Below, in pieces: positions 9,427 to 19,562 of a stretch of DNA of 64,000 nt. Origin of the DNA: Agapetus fuscipes (lineage: Eukaryota > Arthropoda > Insecta > Trichoptera > Glossosomatidae); the NCBI GenBank assembly GCA_951799405.1, contig OX637344.1, positions 17,174,001 to 17,238,000 of the forward strand, written 5' to 3'. Every line of letters begins with the position of its first letter. The first letter of the stretch is position 1. Under the pieces are notes generated by a model. That model saw only the letters and a list, made by a program, of their open reading frames with translations, was not told the DNA's origin and ran no database searches. The position numbers were made by a program, and so were the translations under genes.

Positions 9427-10040
9427 AGAGCGCTCTTGAGGTGTGACACTCACAAAAACGGCACTTGTTTATTATGCATAATATCTTACGCAACTATGCT
9501 ACACATATAGTGTGACTTTTTGCCTGCGTTATCCCCGAAGGGCTCGCATCTGGCGATTCGGGACTTATTTACTTTTACGGGTAATGGGGCCGGTCTCACA
9601 CCAACCACTTTAGTTGAAATAGGGGTTTCCCAGCTTCCGAAGAGGCTGGTTCTCATTTCTTGTGAAGGCTGAGTAAGCCTTGCCGGTATTTAGGTTTGAA
9701 TTAAACACCGAAACGGGAAATCATTTCTGACACCATTGGTGGGGATCGAACCCTTGCTCTCAGCATAGAATGCAAGCATTCTACCAACTGAGCTATCGAC
9801 CGGACTTTCTACGAGCCCGGTCGTCGCTACAAAGCACTCATTCTCAAGCAAGACCTAGTGGCTGTAAAGCTTGATGAACCTTTGGTGACCGGTCTTTGGT
9901 AAAGGTTTATGAATTTTTCAACCTAGTGAAGAGCATATTTGAAGATACTAACGGTATATTTTTTGTGCTCCGCCGGGATTCGAACGCTCAACCTTCCATT
10001 TACGAGTCCGAAGTGTTGCCACTGGACTACGGACCTGCCT
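9427..10040 (-). mobile_element. Dimeric SINE (SINE A body + SINE B)
   Basis: On the minus strand a SINE A head and body (about 10038 down to 9818, B box GGATTCGAACG complement) pass directly into the SINE B head (TCCGGTCGATAGCTCAGTTGG complement, ending about 9806), then the full SINE B body to GTGTAGCATAGTTGCG at 9484. The junction (GACGACCGGGCTCGTAGAAAG then TCCGGTCG) is shared with copies at 17905-18430 and 42128-42635. A plus-strand SINE A tail scrap (AGCGCTCTTGAGGTGTGACA) abuts it at 9429-9475. Confidence 0.75.
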
Positions 10041-10335
10041 AAATAAATTATCTTTGTTCTTTTATAAGTTGAGATCAAAAAGAAAAGACAAAATGCTAAC
10101 AAGGAAATGACCTCCCATGATACGACTAGAGTATTTTCATATTGTTTGGGCTTTGCCAACATTACGATCAAATGTCGTTACTTGACTCCGCGGCTAATTA
10201 GTAAGTATTTTAGTGCTTAGCAACACGGCTCGGAAAATGCGCGGGAAAACAGCGTGGATAGAATATTCATAGAAAATTATTGAAGAAAATGAGAAACACA
10301 GATACATGAAAAATAAATAAAACATACTTCATTGG

Positions 10336-10575
10336 GCTCATGTTAATTTGAGATTATGTTTTATATTGTTGGTTCACATGCAGCATGTTTAAGCGCGAAC
10401 TTTTACGTGTCTGCTTGTGGGAATACATTTAATATAAATCTTTCGCGCTTTCGGTGCTATCACACCATTATCAAGAGAAGAATCTTGTTGATGTTGGTGT
10501 GATATGTGTTATGATATATTATGTGATATCTATTCCTTGACTTATAGGTTGGTGTGAGGTTGAGCATTAAAACTG
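10336..10575 (+). repeat. RTE-3' repeat pieces split by a hammerhead-like insert
   Basis: GGTTCACATGCAGCATG..AAGCGCGAACTTTTACGTG..ATACATTTAATATAAATC (10336-10442) is the 3' part of one copy without its tail. TATTCCTTGACTTATAGGTTGG (10531) begins another copy that fades after 40 nt. Between them lies the Penelope-like motif described next. Confidence 0.55.
10446..10482 (-). ncRNA. Hammerhead-like motif, degenerate
   Basis: The minus strand reads TTGATAAT, GGTG, a six-base loop, CACC, GAAAG: a TTGATAA core variant, one unpaired T, a 4-bp helix II and the GAAA box. It matches the form of the motifs at 15118 and 35886. The CTGANGA box has a T for C and A for G, so self-cleavage is unlikely. Confidence 0.35.
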
Positions 10576-10974
10576 TTACGATTTTGGTTACTTTTCAAAT
10601 AAAACACTACTCTTCTTTTTACTTATTTATTTTACACGTTTATATGCATTTTAACAAAGACACTTTCATTTATTTCATTACACTTGGTTTGAGTTCACTG
10701 GTCGAATTCGTTTATTGTATTGGAGCTCACAGATAAGACTGTATTTGTGAGAGCTTGAAGACCAACTGCCCAGTGCAAGCAATTTGCACCCATTTTATAC
10801 TAAGAAGATGGAACTGTCGAGAACACATTTTTGCTAGACTGTTCTCGAAGCACATACATAAGTGACTTCTCTATTTACTTACAATCATCAATTCTACCCA
10901 CCAATACAATAAATAATTCCTATTAGCTATAACTAATACCTATACTTATTTTAATAATTATATTGCATATTTAC
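10576..10974. other. Unassigned interval
   Basis: No feature recognised. AT-rich, with only short hydrophobic ORFs. Confidence 0.2.
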
Positions 10975-11137
10975 ATAACAATACTGTAAAAAAAAAGTTC
11001 ACTTTGCCAATGTCACACCTGTTACATGGAAGATCATGTAACATTTGAGATTTGGGTTTTTATGTTGAATGCTCACATGCGGTTGGTTGTACTTGTACAT
11101 GTCTGCTCTTTGCAACTTAGATGAGATTAGATTCCTT
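10975..11137 (+). repeat. RTE-3' repeat, internally deleted
   Basis: TTCACTTTGCCAATGTCACACC, TTGAGATTTGGGTTTTTATG and CTTTGCAACTTAGATGAG are in the right order. Several blocks between them are shortened, leaving about 160 of 250 bp. Confidence 0.65.
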
Positions 11138-11689
11138 TAAAATAACTTCTTTTTAATTGACTGAATTTCTAACGATGGTTACAATCGAACTTAAATTTTG
11201 AATTTTAAATCTGAATATCAAGCTTAAATGTTATTTTACCATGTATTGCCTACCTATTAGGCGCATGTGCCTATATGGGATGCATGCCCATGAAAACAAT
11301 ACTTAAATTCCCATCGATCGCATAGAAAATCTAACTAATTCTCTCTTTAGGTTTGGTGTTGAATCTTACGTACATTTTCTGTATGTACGAGATCTTTTTG
11401 TTTTATTTTGCACAATGTTTTACAAGTCCCCAACCTCGCTTAACACGGAATTTCTTGCACAGCGTTTACTTCAGATGTGGCATTAAATATTTAAGGTCTA
11501 TCTGATGGGGGCCCCGGCCGTCGTATTACATTAATTTGGACCCCAAATGGATTGCGGTCTGGACTGAAAGGGACTTCAGAGACCGATTTTCAAATATCCC
11601 CCTCATCTAAAGGTCCTACGCTCGTTGGGCACAACGCAAGACGCAAGATAACTTTCAAAACAATTAATAAATACAAATGATAATAAAAA
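11138..11689. other. Unassigned interval
   Basis: No gene or family recognised. A local GC-rich patch at 11503-11530 (GGGGGCCCCGGCCGTCG) contains a short palindrome. Confidence 0.2.
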
Positions 11690-12015
11690 ATCCGTTTTTT
11701 ATTTATAAATGTGTTGCTATGAGCTTATTGGGGTTCTCTTTTAATTAAACTGCAATTATTAATTTCGACACAATTTATTTTACACGGTTTGGTTCACAAT
11801 TTACAACAATTGATAATATCTGCGTATAATTGGTATTCACGGCAAAATGATTGAAGTGACTTATAGCTCTCCGCACCATTGCAGTCCCTATCTATAGGTA
11901 CAAAAGAGATCTTTCTCGCATATTCCAGAACATTCTTAGATTTCTCGCTCACACTAGAACGCCGTTCTATGCACTACCATCATCATGGACTACTCCCAGA
12001 TTGTTCTACCCACAT
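11690..12015. mobile_element. Rearranged LTR fragments
   Basis: About 11765-11945 matches, on the minus strand, the middle of the LTR at 57393-58415 (shared AAGATCTCTTTTGTACCT, GGGACTGCAATG, CATTTTGCCGTGAA, CAATTGTTGTAAATTGTGAA). The adjoining 11947-12010 matches the downstream part of that LTR on the plus strand (CGCCGTTCTATG.AC, CAGATTGTTCTACC). The two parts are in opposite orientation, so the LTR is inverted or rearranged here. Confidence 0.5.
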
Positions 12016-12240
12016 CACTATCGTACATGTATAGGTGCGCGTAGGTACTTTGATTTCATAGTTGTAACAGTATTTTCTTTTTGTAGATTTGTAAAAAATA
12101 ATTCAATTCTTCAGCATACCTCGCCAGAAACAGGTATTGCCGTCATCATTTAAGAATTCAATATTTTTATTTTCATTTTATTGTTATTACTTTTAATTAT
12201 AACTTATCGACATCTGTTGAAACAGAGTCAAATTTATCGT

Positions 12241-12600
12241 CAAAAGGCTTAATGGGATCATTCATCCCTTTGCAGTCGATTTCAAAACTGTGAGAACTTG
12301 GCGTTTTCCCGACTCATTCCTTTGCCAAACTGCCCGTTTATGGAATGATCTACCAGTATCTGTGTTCCCTTCCCAATTGAATCCGGTTTTATTCAAAACC
12401 AACATCAATCACCACTTCCTTGCAGCGCCTCACGATAGAAGCAAGAACTCAAGCAACACCTCTGCGGCACCCTTACAGGGCGACATAGACCCCCAAGACT
12501 TTCAAGAATTGGGGAGCCTCCCGCACAGGATTCCTTTAAAAATGGGAATTGAACCAGCATTATCCTATTTCAAACACGCTAGTCAAGATTAGCCAGTTGA
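12241..12600 (+). pseudogene. CR1/jockey-like LINE C-terminus, donor of a SINE tail
   Basis: The frame encodes FLCQTARLWNDLPVSVFPSQ followed by a FK..INHHFL segment, a widespread LINE C-terminal motif. The segment 12437-12545 (ACACCTCTGCGGCACCC ... CATAGACCCCCAAGACT ... GGGAGCCTCCCGCACAGGAT) recurs as the 3' end of SINE A variants at 32330 and 37570 and as a fragment at 12925. In this copy the tail is still joined to coding sequence. Confidence 0.65.
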
Positions 12601-12924
12601 CCCTCTATTCATTCCCTCAAGCTATTGTTTGTTTTATATACTCGTAGTTAGACTAGCCTGCCTCATCCTGCTATGCCCAATTTAAGCACTCTGGTCTAAG
12701 ATTTTGATCAAATTTTCAGGAAACTTACAAATAACTTAGGATATGAATCTTGTGAGGTTGCATGTCGATCGAATAAGACGACATTATTTAAAGAAAAAAA
12801 ACATTTTATTTACTGAAAGGCTAGGTGTCTCAAAACTAAGCAACGCAATACGCACGCAACACACACGACAGCACTGCGCAGCTAACGGCCCTGCAACCGT
12901 ATAAGGACAATTGCCACATTACCA

Positions 12925-13020
12925 ACACCTCAGCGGCACTATAACAAGTGTCATAGACCCCTAGAGTCTCTTGAGGCTAGGTAGTCTCCCGCACAGGCTT
13001 CCTTGAATTTTTTTTTTTTA
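12925..13020 (+). repeat. LINE/SINE 3' tail fragment with A/T run
   Basis: ACACCTCAGCGGCAC..TGTCATAGACCCCTAGAGTC..AGTCTCCCGCACAGGCTTCC is the same tail as at 12437-12545, here without coding sequence and followed by a T-run. Confidence 0.65.
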
Positions 13021-13836
13021 AGTCTCTTTAACTGTGAAAATAAATAACCCACGCATGTCCAAACAACGAAATGAAATATACATAGTCGAATCTTTAGATT
13101 TGTTTATGAAAATTTCGTTTTGTTTTTTTTTCTCAGCGGGAAAACGTCACAAGTGTATGTTATTATGGCCCTTACTTAGCACAACCAATAACAAAACATT
13201 AGTTTATAGCCGCGTGACGTCACCATTTATTTTGTCCCTACAATTTGTGTCTAGTCCAGGGGTCGGCAACCTGCGGCTCGTTAGTTCCACACACAAATAT
13301 TAAAAATTATCAAAGAAAACACTTCTGACTTCTGATTCGAAAACCAAAAAATCGTTCTGAAGGGCCACAATGTGGCCTGCGTACTAAGCCTTTCATCCGG
13401 CCCACGACGACAGCAATAGATATTGCGCAATAAGTTCAATCATCTATGCGCCGAAATTTTTTTTGTGGCAATTTGTGAAAATTGCGTGCCTACCCCCCGT
13501 CGACAGAGTTTTTGCGGGTGAATTTTTGTTTTGTCTAGTCCTTTAATTTTTTTCGAAGGTGTGCCTCTTATACCACAAGCAGGGGCAATGCAAAAATATA
13601 AATACCTTCATAAATACTTATAATAGGTCGCACGCAAACTCACCCGCCGTTACTGCGTCGCCTAGCAACGGGGACTTCCTAAAATGTAAAAGGACAATCG
13701 TTTCCAGGAAAAAGTCAAATATTTATTATATTATCTTCTTCAATAAAAAATACACATTTTTATTGTGACTCTTATGAAATGTTAAAGTTCACGTATCATT
13801 AAATTTGAAAAAAAAAAAAAAACATTTTGGATCTTT
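13021..13836. other. Unassigned interval with a hAT-like terminus
   Basis: No gene. CAGGGGTCGGCAACCTGCGG at 13257 is a typical hAT 5' terminus, and the following 150 nt (GGGCCACAATGTGGCCTGCG, TCCGGCCCACGACG) fit a decayed hAT MITE. No matching right end was found. CGGGAAAACGTCACAAGTG (13138) resembles 6318. Confidence 0.35.
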
Positions 13837-13837
13837 A

Positions 13838-13998
13838 ATGAGGTCGGAACATTTTTGAATTTGGAGCTTTTTTCTTGGCGAGCAAACGAGACTGCCATTC
13901 TTAGAAATCATAAAAAAATATTTGTTTACATTTTCCCTAGCAACTCGGCCGGCTGACGACACAATATTGTATATGCTAATTCCCTTGCGGACCTCATT
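13838..13998. mobile_element. MITE with AATGAGGTC termini
   Basis: Starts AATGAGGTCGGAACATTTTTG and ends GCGGACCTCATT, giving short inverted termini. The interior holds TTCTTGGCGAGCAAACG and TCCCTAGCAACTCGGCCGGC. One end recurs at 38570-38640 (same interior GGCGAGCAAACG) and the other at 62990-63076, so this is a dispersed small family of about 160 bp. Confidence 0.5.
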
Positions 13999-14056
13999 GT
14001 AACACTTTATTATATTTTATTTTATTTTTTTGTTACTAAATATTTTAAATTATTAT

Positions 14057-14100
14057 TTCTTAACTTATAAGTTGGTATGAAGTTGACCACTCATACTCAT
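14057..14100 (+). repeat. RTE-3' repeat, 5' fragment
   Basis: TTCTTAACTTATAAGTTGGTATGAAG.TGACCAC corresponds to the first 40 nt of the repeat only. Confidence 0.5.
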
Positions 14101-14209
14101 CAATAATCGCTCCCGTTTTTCCTATCGCATTCATAGCTACTCCATAAAATTATAACCTCCATGCTCCTATGTTAAACAAAATTGTAAATAAATTATTATT
14201 TATATTTTT

Positions 14210-14430
14210 TATGGTTTGTGTATTAACGGAGTGAAACAATATTTTTTAATTTTAATTAAAAATAACTTATCTTATACAACACAGTTTTATTTTCCCATTT
14301 TTGAGTTTTGTTTTTACCTCAGTCGGCATCTGAAGATGCACGGTTAAAGTCTGATAGCGCTTAGGCAATTGAACTCAGAAATGCGAAAATAAAACTGTGT
14401 TCTACAAAAGAAGTTATTTTTCTTTTTATC
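14210..14430. repeat. Penelope-like palindrome 1
   Basis: Inverted arms AATAACTTATCTTATACAAC..ACAGTTTTATTTTC (about 14265-14320) and GAAAATAAAACTGTGTTC..AAGTTATT (14383-14420) enclose CTGAAGATGCACGG (14331-14344). GGTTTGTGTATTAACGG upstream recurs beside other Penelope-like remnants (14500, 36045). No canonical helix II forms in the core here. Confidence 0.45.
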
Positions 14431-14499
14431 TTGTAAGATGAACGATTACAAAGTTAATGCCTCTACAATCAATAAAAAAGATTTTTAGACTTTTTAAAG

Positions 14500-15230
14500 T
14501 TTGTGTATTCACACAGTGAAAATTCATTTTTATAAGAAATTATAAAAATTATGAAAAAAAACACAGAGTTTTATTTTCACAAATTGAGTATTTAATTCCA
14601 CCTCAAGTATTTTCGACTTATTCACGTCATTATCAAGAGGATACTAAATTACAAAAATTGACAAGACAAACACCATAGAGAAATAAAATTAAAATAATGA
14701 TTTAGGTACGACAAATAGGTACAATAAAACTTTAGAAATCCACAAACATAAAAATTCTAATTCTTACAATTTGGTCAATGTTCAAATTCCTGCTGCCTCA
14801 CCTTTGTTATTAACTAATTGTGCCTCTTTATCGTGACTTATTAATTTGATTTCTCTATGGTTTTGTTTTGTCAATTTTATAATATTGGAATTATAATATG
14901 TGTCATCTCATTATTGTACCTATTTGTCATAAATCATTATTTTTATTTAGATTTCTCTATGGTTTTTTGTTTCGTCAATTTGTTATATTATTATATAATA
15001 TTGTAATTATAATATGTGTCATTTCCTTATTGTACCTATTTGTCGTACCTAAATCATTATTTTTATTTTATTTCTCTATGGTGTTTGTCTTGTCAATTTT
15101 TGTAATTTAGTATCCTCTTGATAATGACGTGAATAAGTCGAAAGTACTTGAGGTGGAATTAAATACTCAATTTGTGAAAATAAAACTCTGTGTTTTGTTA
15201 TAATTTTTATAATTTCTTATAAAAAGATTT
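14500..15230. repeat. Penelope-like palindrome 2 with internal tandem repeat
   Basis: Long inverted arms at about 14538-14730 and 15030-15222 (CACAGAGTTTTATTTTCAC against GTGAAAATAAAACTCTGTG; CACGTCATTATCAAGAGG against CCTCTTGATAATGACGTG). The centre consists of two to three tandem units of about 100-120 bp (TTCTCTATGGT..TTTGTC..ATAATATGTGTCAT). Each arm carries a hammerhead-like core (TTGATAAT, GAC, GTC, GAAAGT at 15118-15142; the mirror image in the left arm). Confidence 0.55.
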
Positions 15231-15314
15231 TTAATAAAAAAGAAGTTATTTTCAATTAAAAATATATATTCCTATTAATATTAATTTTACCAAACAAGTA
15301 AGCACTTACTATAT

Positions 15315-15560
15315 ACTCTATAATCTAAGTTGCAAGGATATATTCATTCAAAGCTCTCAGATGTATGCCCACAAACAAACACGTGTAGTTCGCGCTTACA
15401 AATGCTGATTGTGTACTTACAAATAAAATCCAAACCTCAAATAAACATAAGCCCTGCAACTCTTGCCGACATTCCCTGAAACAGGGGTGACATTGGCAAA
15501 GTGAACCAATTTTTACAGTATGGGTGGTTAGCCTCATACCAACCTATAAGTCAAGGAATA
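15315..15560 (-). repeat. RTE-3' repeat, TTATAGATT variant
   Basis: Complete minus-strand copy from TATAATCTAAGTTGCAAGG to CCTATAAGTCAAGGAAT. It belongs to the subfamily with CACAAACAAACACGTGTAG and AATGCTGATTGTGTAC, and ends at the family start without UTR extension. Confidence 0.85.
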
Positions 15561-15724
15561 CGAGTAATAAATAACATTTAAGTATAAAAAAAAAAAACAA
15601 CAACATACTAATGAGCATAATATGTATATATTGTGTTTATATTTGTATACAAAGCACATAGATTTATTTTTAAATAATTTTCTAATTCATTTACTTTTCA
15701 TCACTCAATTCAATTCTATAAATC

Positions 15725-16147
15725 TTTTTTTCTACTCCCATTTGGTAATTTACTAATTACAAAACGGCTACCGCAATCACAATGCCATACATTTCTACAC
15801 CCGTTGCATAATGTTACATTATGCAACCGGTAACCGTCACCGGCGTCAGAGCTCGCCAAGGATCGCGTGGAATTGTACGGAATGAAATCGAGGAGACATT
15901 TTGTGAAATGACCAGCTTCTTATAAAGTGGAATTTTCTGATGTAGTTACGTTTTTATGTGGGTAATCTGCAATATTCTATTTTTAAATCGATTCTTCTGA
16001 AGGTTTAAAGAAAGACATGACTAATAAACGTCTTTTTCTACTCCCATTTGGTAATTTACTAATTACAAAACGGCTAACGCAATCACAATGCCATACATTT
16101 CTACACCCGTTTCATAATGTTACATTATGCAACCGGTAACCGTGTTA
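15725..16147 (+). repeat. Pair of about 118-bp direct repeats
   Basis: 15725-15842 and 16027-16147 share TCTACTCCCATTTGGTAATT, ACTAATTACAAAACGGCTA, CAATCACAATGCCATACATT and ACATTATGCAACCGGTAACCG with very few differences. Each unit ends in the palindrome GCATAATGTTACATTATGC (perfect in the first, one change in the second). The 185-bp spacer is unrelated. Confidence 0.7.
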
Positions 16148-16149
16148 AA

Positions 16150-16330
16150 ATGAACATGTGCGCATGCGCATTGTCAGAATTGGAACCATTTTTTAATTTC
16201 AAATGTCAACCTTGTATGGGGGTATGAAGACCTGTCAATCCAAGATGGCCGCAAGCGATCAGCTGATTAGGCTTCATACATTATTAGTGATATTCGGTAG
16301 GTAGGAATTACCGTGGTGATGAGACTTTCA
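16150..16330. promoter_or_regulatory. Candidate promoter-like patch
   Basis: Contains TGCGCATGCGCA (from 16157), which fits the NRF-1-type palindrome, and CCAAGATGGCCGC (16242), which fits a YY1-type site. Local CpG content is higher than in the surroundings. No downstream coding exon is visible, so the assignment is speculative. Confidence 0.25.
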
Positions 16331-16534
16331 GCCCTGTTCAGATGAAAATAAATAAGTATATTTTATGTGTAGAGTCAAATAAAAATTGTTAATAGTGTTA
16401 AAATTTATCGAATTTATTTATCGGATTGCTCCAAATAAAGCTTTCCTTTTTTCAATGGAAAATAAAAGGCTTGAAAGGAAAACAATACAAAAAATTTCAC
16501 CGCAAAAAATAAACAAACTCAAAAAGTTACTTCG

Positions 16535-16762
16535 TTAATAGGTGAGTATGAGGTTGATCACCTATGCTGTACAAATTTGGTTCACCTGCCAATACAACTG
16601 CAGGGCATATGTTTATTTGAGTTTTGGGTTTGAATGTTTAAGCTTATATGCAGGATGTAAAAGCGCGACCTTATACATATGTGTCGGCTTGTGGGCATGA
16701 ATTCAATATGAAACCTAAATATAATTTATTTTTACAACTTAGGTTAGATTAGATAATCGAAG
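16535..16762 (+). repeat. RTE-3' repeat, diverged
   Basis: TAGGTGAGTATGAGGTTGATCACC at the start, AAGCGCGACCTTATACATATG in the middle and ACAACTTAGGTTAGATTAG at the end keep the family order with many substitutions. Confidence 0.7.
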
Positions 16763-16884
16763 GGAATGATAAATCACACGTTTTGACAAAGGTAAGGTTT
16801 TAATTACTTCAAATGGACGAGTACATTATAATGACTATTATTCACTATTTTGTTAATTCTCTCATGGTCGTAGAAAAAGTATTG

Positions 16885-17006
16885 TATGCCACTGCACGTA
16901 ATTAGTCTTTGTAACACTCGTGCTTTCTATTGTGCCATTCGGCTGCGCCTCATGGCACAAACTAGCACTCGTGTTAAAAAGACTATCATTACTTGGCAGT
17001 GGCATA
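16885..17006. repeat. Foldback hairpin
   Basis: About 54-nt imperfect arms (TATGCCACTGCACGTAATTA..GTGCCA against TGGCACAAACTAG..GGCAGTGGCATA) enclose the loop TTCGGCTGCGCCTCA. It is a small foldback element or MITE. A hairpin RNA is possible only if it is transcribed. Confidence 0.5.
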
Positions 17007-17396
17007 AATAACTATAATTCAATTAGAAGCTTATTTTTTCATAACAGCTTTTTGCAAAATAGCTTCTCATTTACAAAAAAAAAAAGTCATTTTTATTATT
17101 CACATATCAAAGGTATTCACTCTGTTTTTATACACGGCTTAGTGCGAAATATTTATATATAAGAAGAAAGAAAATACTTTTAAAGAAATAATAGGAAAAA
17201 AGGAATATCGGGGGTGGTTGAATGGTAGACGCCTTCTTTCCGAGTATCTGCAATCCACGTAGACCGCTCGCATTCCAAGAGAATATCGGAAATATCCAAT
17301 AAATTCATCAAGCTTTGTCTTTTCTCTTCAATGCCTAAAAACCCACGCAAAAATATTTGCGATCCCCCATAATACTGACTGTATGTACTAATATAT

Positions 17397-17808
17397 CGAC
17401 GGTTAGAAGAAAGAATAAGCGACAAAAACTAAACTGTTCAGGAGAGCAGTTTAAAGTTAGAGATTGCAGAAATATGGCATATTTTTTTTTTATCATATCG
17501 TAAAAATCAAAACAGCTCTTAAATCAGAAAAAATTAAGCCATTTATTGGCATTCCTATTCATTTGGTTTTACGATATTTTTTATGTCACAAGCGCCTTTG
17601 GGACAAAAAAGGCCAAAATCTTGTCGGTTACACCAAAATCATACTTTGAAAACGTAATTGATTGCTTGGGCATAAACAACAACAAAAATCATCGTACAGC
17701 TATGGGAGTTAGCGCATTAGAAAGAGCGGAAAATTTTAAGTAGGATAGCATTCATAACTCATTTTTGACCTAAACGTCGCTTATGCCCTGCTTCCTTTTA
17801 ACCGTCGA
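17397..17808 (+). mobile_element. 412-bp inverted-terminus element with 15-bp target duplication
   Basis: It begins CGACGGTTAGAAG and ends TTTTAACCGTCGA, giving 9-bp perfect inverted termini; AAGCGAC / GTCGCTT extends the symmetry further in. It is flanked by a perfect 15-bp direct repeat, TATGTACTAATATAT, at 17382-17396 and 17809-17823. The plus strand has a 66-codon frame (about 17546-17743) including PKSYFENVIDCLGINNNK then VSALERAENF. No family is recognised. A 15-bp duplication is unusual for a TIR element, which more often duplicates 2-10 bp. Confidence 0.6.
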
Positions 17809-17904
17809 TATGTACTAATATATGTGTGACGTCAAATGTAAGCCTGGAAATAAGAGACTGGGATTGATCAAATAAGCAAAACTGAAAATAACTTGAGCCT
17901 GAAA

Positions 17905-18430
17905 ACACAACTAAGCAACACATATGTTGTAACTTCTTGTCTGCGTTATCTCCGAAGGGATCACATGTGGCGATTCGGGACCTATTTATTGTTACGGGTA
18001 AGGGGGCCGGCCTCACACCAACCACTTTCAGTTGAGGTAGGAGTTTCCCTGCTCCCGTTGGTGCTTGTTTTCATTTCTTGGGAAGGCTGAGTACACCTTG
18101 CCGGGTTTGAAATAGACACCGACACGTGAAATCATTTTTGACACCCTCGATGTGGATCAAAACATTGCTCTCGGCATGGAATGCAAGCATTCTAGCAACT
18201 GAGCTATCGACCGGACTTTTAACGGGCTTGGTAGGCGCTAAGACCCAATCGCTGTAAGGCTGGATGGACTTTTGATGACCGGTCTTTGGTAAAGGTTTAT
18301 GAATTTTTCACCCAGCAAAGAGGATATTTGAAAGTATACATGGTATTTTTTTGTGCTCCGCCGGGATTCGCACCCACAACCTTCCATTTACGAGTCAGAA
18401 GGGTTTAACCACTAGACTACGGACCGGCTT
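17905..18430 (-). mobile_element. Dimeric SINE (SINE A body + SINE B)
   Basis: The SINE A head complement is at 18353-18427 (GCCGGGATTCGCACCC; ACCACTAGACTACGGACCGG). Its body runs down to TTGGTAGGCGC (18231), followed directly by the SINE B head complement ending ATCGACCGGAC (18217) and the SINE B body to CATATGTTGTAACTTC near 17940. It has the same junction type as 9427-10040. Confidence 0.75.
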
Positions 18431-18449
18431 GCAGTGTGAGAAAGAAAGA

Positions 18450-18550
18450 AGTATGCATGACGAGAGTGATTAATGTTGAGGATATGAAAGGAGTATGTAA
18501 AGAGTAGAACAAAGTGGAGACACATCTGTGGAGGTATTGTTCACCCCAGA
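18450..18550 (+). pseudogene. RTE-like LINE C-terminus fragment
   Basis: Sequence equivalent to VMNIEEMKVVCKDRKKWRRICGG is visible with one stop (AAAGAGTAGAACAAAGTGG) and ends CATCTGTGGAGGTATTG. It matches the end of the 55748-56695 element. Confidence 0.6.
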
Positions 18551-18825
18551 ACCCAGTACTTTTGGATTACGAATCTGAGCGCTAATCATTAAACTACTAC
18601 CCATCAAAAATTCATGGTTTACTTCCATGAAATCTATTTTAAATCTGTTTTTTTAGTGCAGTACAATGGAGGTGCATTAATTTGTTTTTTTCAGAACTGG
18701 TAGTCAGTCTCATACCATCTATCTATTTATCTGTAATTTAATTTACTCGCACTAACCAACAGGTTAAGATACTTTTTACAAGTAATTAATAAATGGACTC
18801 TTACAAAACTCACCTATTTATTTTA

Positions 18826-19080
18826 TTTAATCTAATCTAAGTTGCAAAGATATGATACATTGGAGATTCACATTATATGCATTCTCACAAGCAGACACGT
18901 ACAAGTTCGCGCTTGCACATGCCGCATGTGAACTTACAACACAAAAATCAAATCTCAAATGGACATACACCCTGCAACTCTTGTCGTAGGTGGTCAGCCG
19001 CATACCAACCTATTATAAGTCAAGGATCATACACGACAAATTACATTTTTTTAAATCAATAAATAATAACACGTATGGAC
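18826..19080 (-). repeat. RTE-3' repeat with UTR extension, internally deleted
   Basis: Tail complement ATCTAATCTAAGTTGC, then the 3' half, a deletion between ACTCTTGTCG and TAGGTGGTCAG, then CAACCTATTATAAGTCAAGG and the UTR piece ACACGACAAATTACATTTT..ACGTATGGACATCAAAAC. Confidence 0.75.
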
Positions 19081-19087
19081 ATCAAAA

Positions 19088-19353
19088 CAGTGGTCAGCCG
19101 CATACCAATCTAATCTAAGCTGCAAATATATATATCATTTAAGATTTATATTAAATGCATTCCCACAAGCAGACATGTATAATTTCGCGCTAACACATGC
19201 CGCATGTGGACCTACAATATAAAAACCCAATCTCAAATGAACATAAGCCCTGCAACTCTTGCCGTCCTTCCCTGAAACAGGGGTGACATTGGCAAAGTGA
19301 AACATTTTTTACAGTATGGGTGGTCAGCCGTATACCAACCTATAAGTCAAGGA
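19088..19353 (-). repeat. RTE-3' repeat copy
   Basis: A short scrap of another copy (GTGGTCAGCCGCATACCAA) joins the tail complement TCTAATCTAAGCTGC of a complete copy ending CCTATAAGTCAAGGAAC. Confidence 0.8.
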
Positions 19354-19562
19354 ACTAATCTATAATCTAAGTTGCAAGAATATATTCATTCAAAGCTCTC
19401 AGATGTATGCCCACAAACAAACACGTGTAGTTCGCGCTTACAAATGCTGATTGTGTACTTACAAATAAAATCCAAACCTCAAATGAACATAAGCCCTGCA
19501 ACTCTTGCCAACATTCCCTGAAACAGTGGTGACATTGGCAAAGTAAACCATTTTTTACAGTA
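19354..19562 (-). repeat. RTE-3' repeat, TTATAGATT variant
   Basis: It follows the previous copy without a gap (TAATCTATAATCTAAGTTGC) and lacks its 5' 40 nt, stopping at ACCATTTTTTACAGTATA. Confidence 0.8.
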
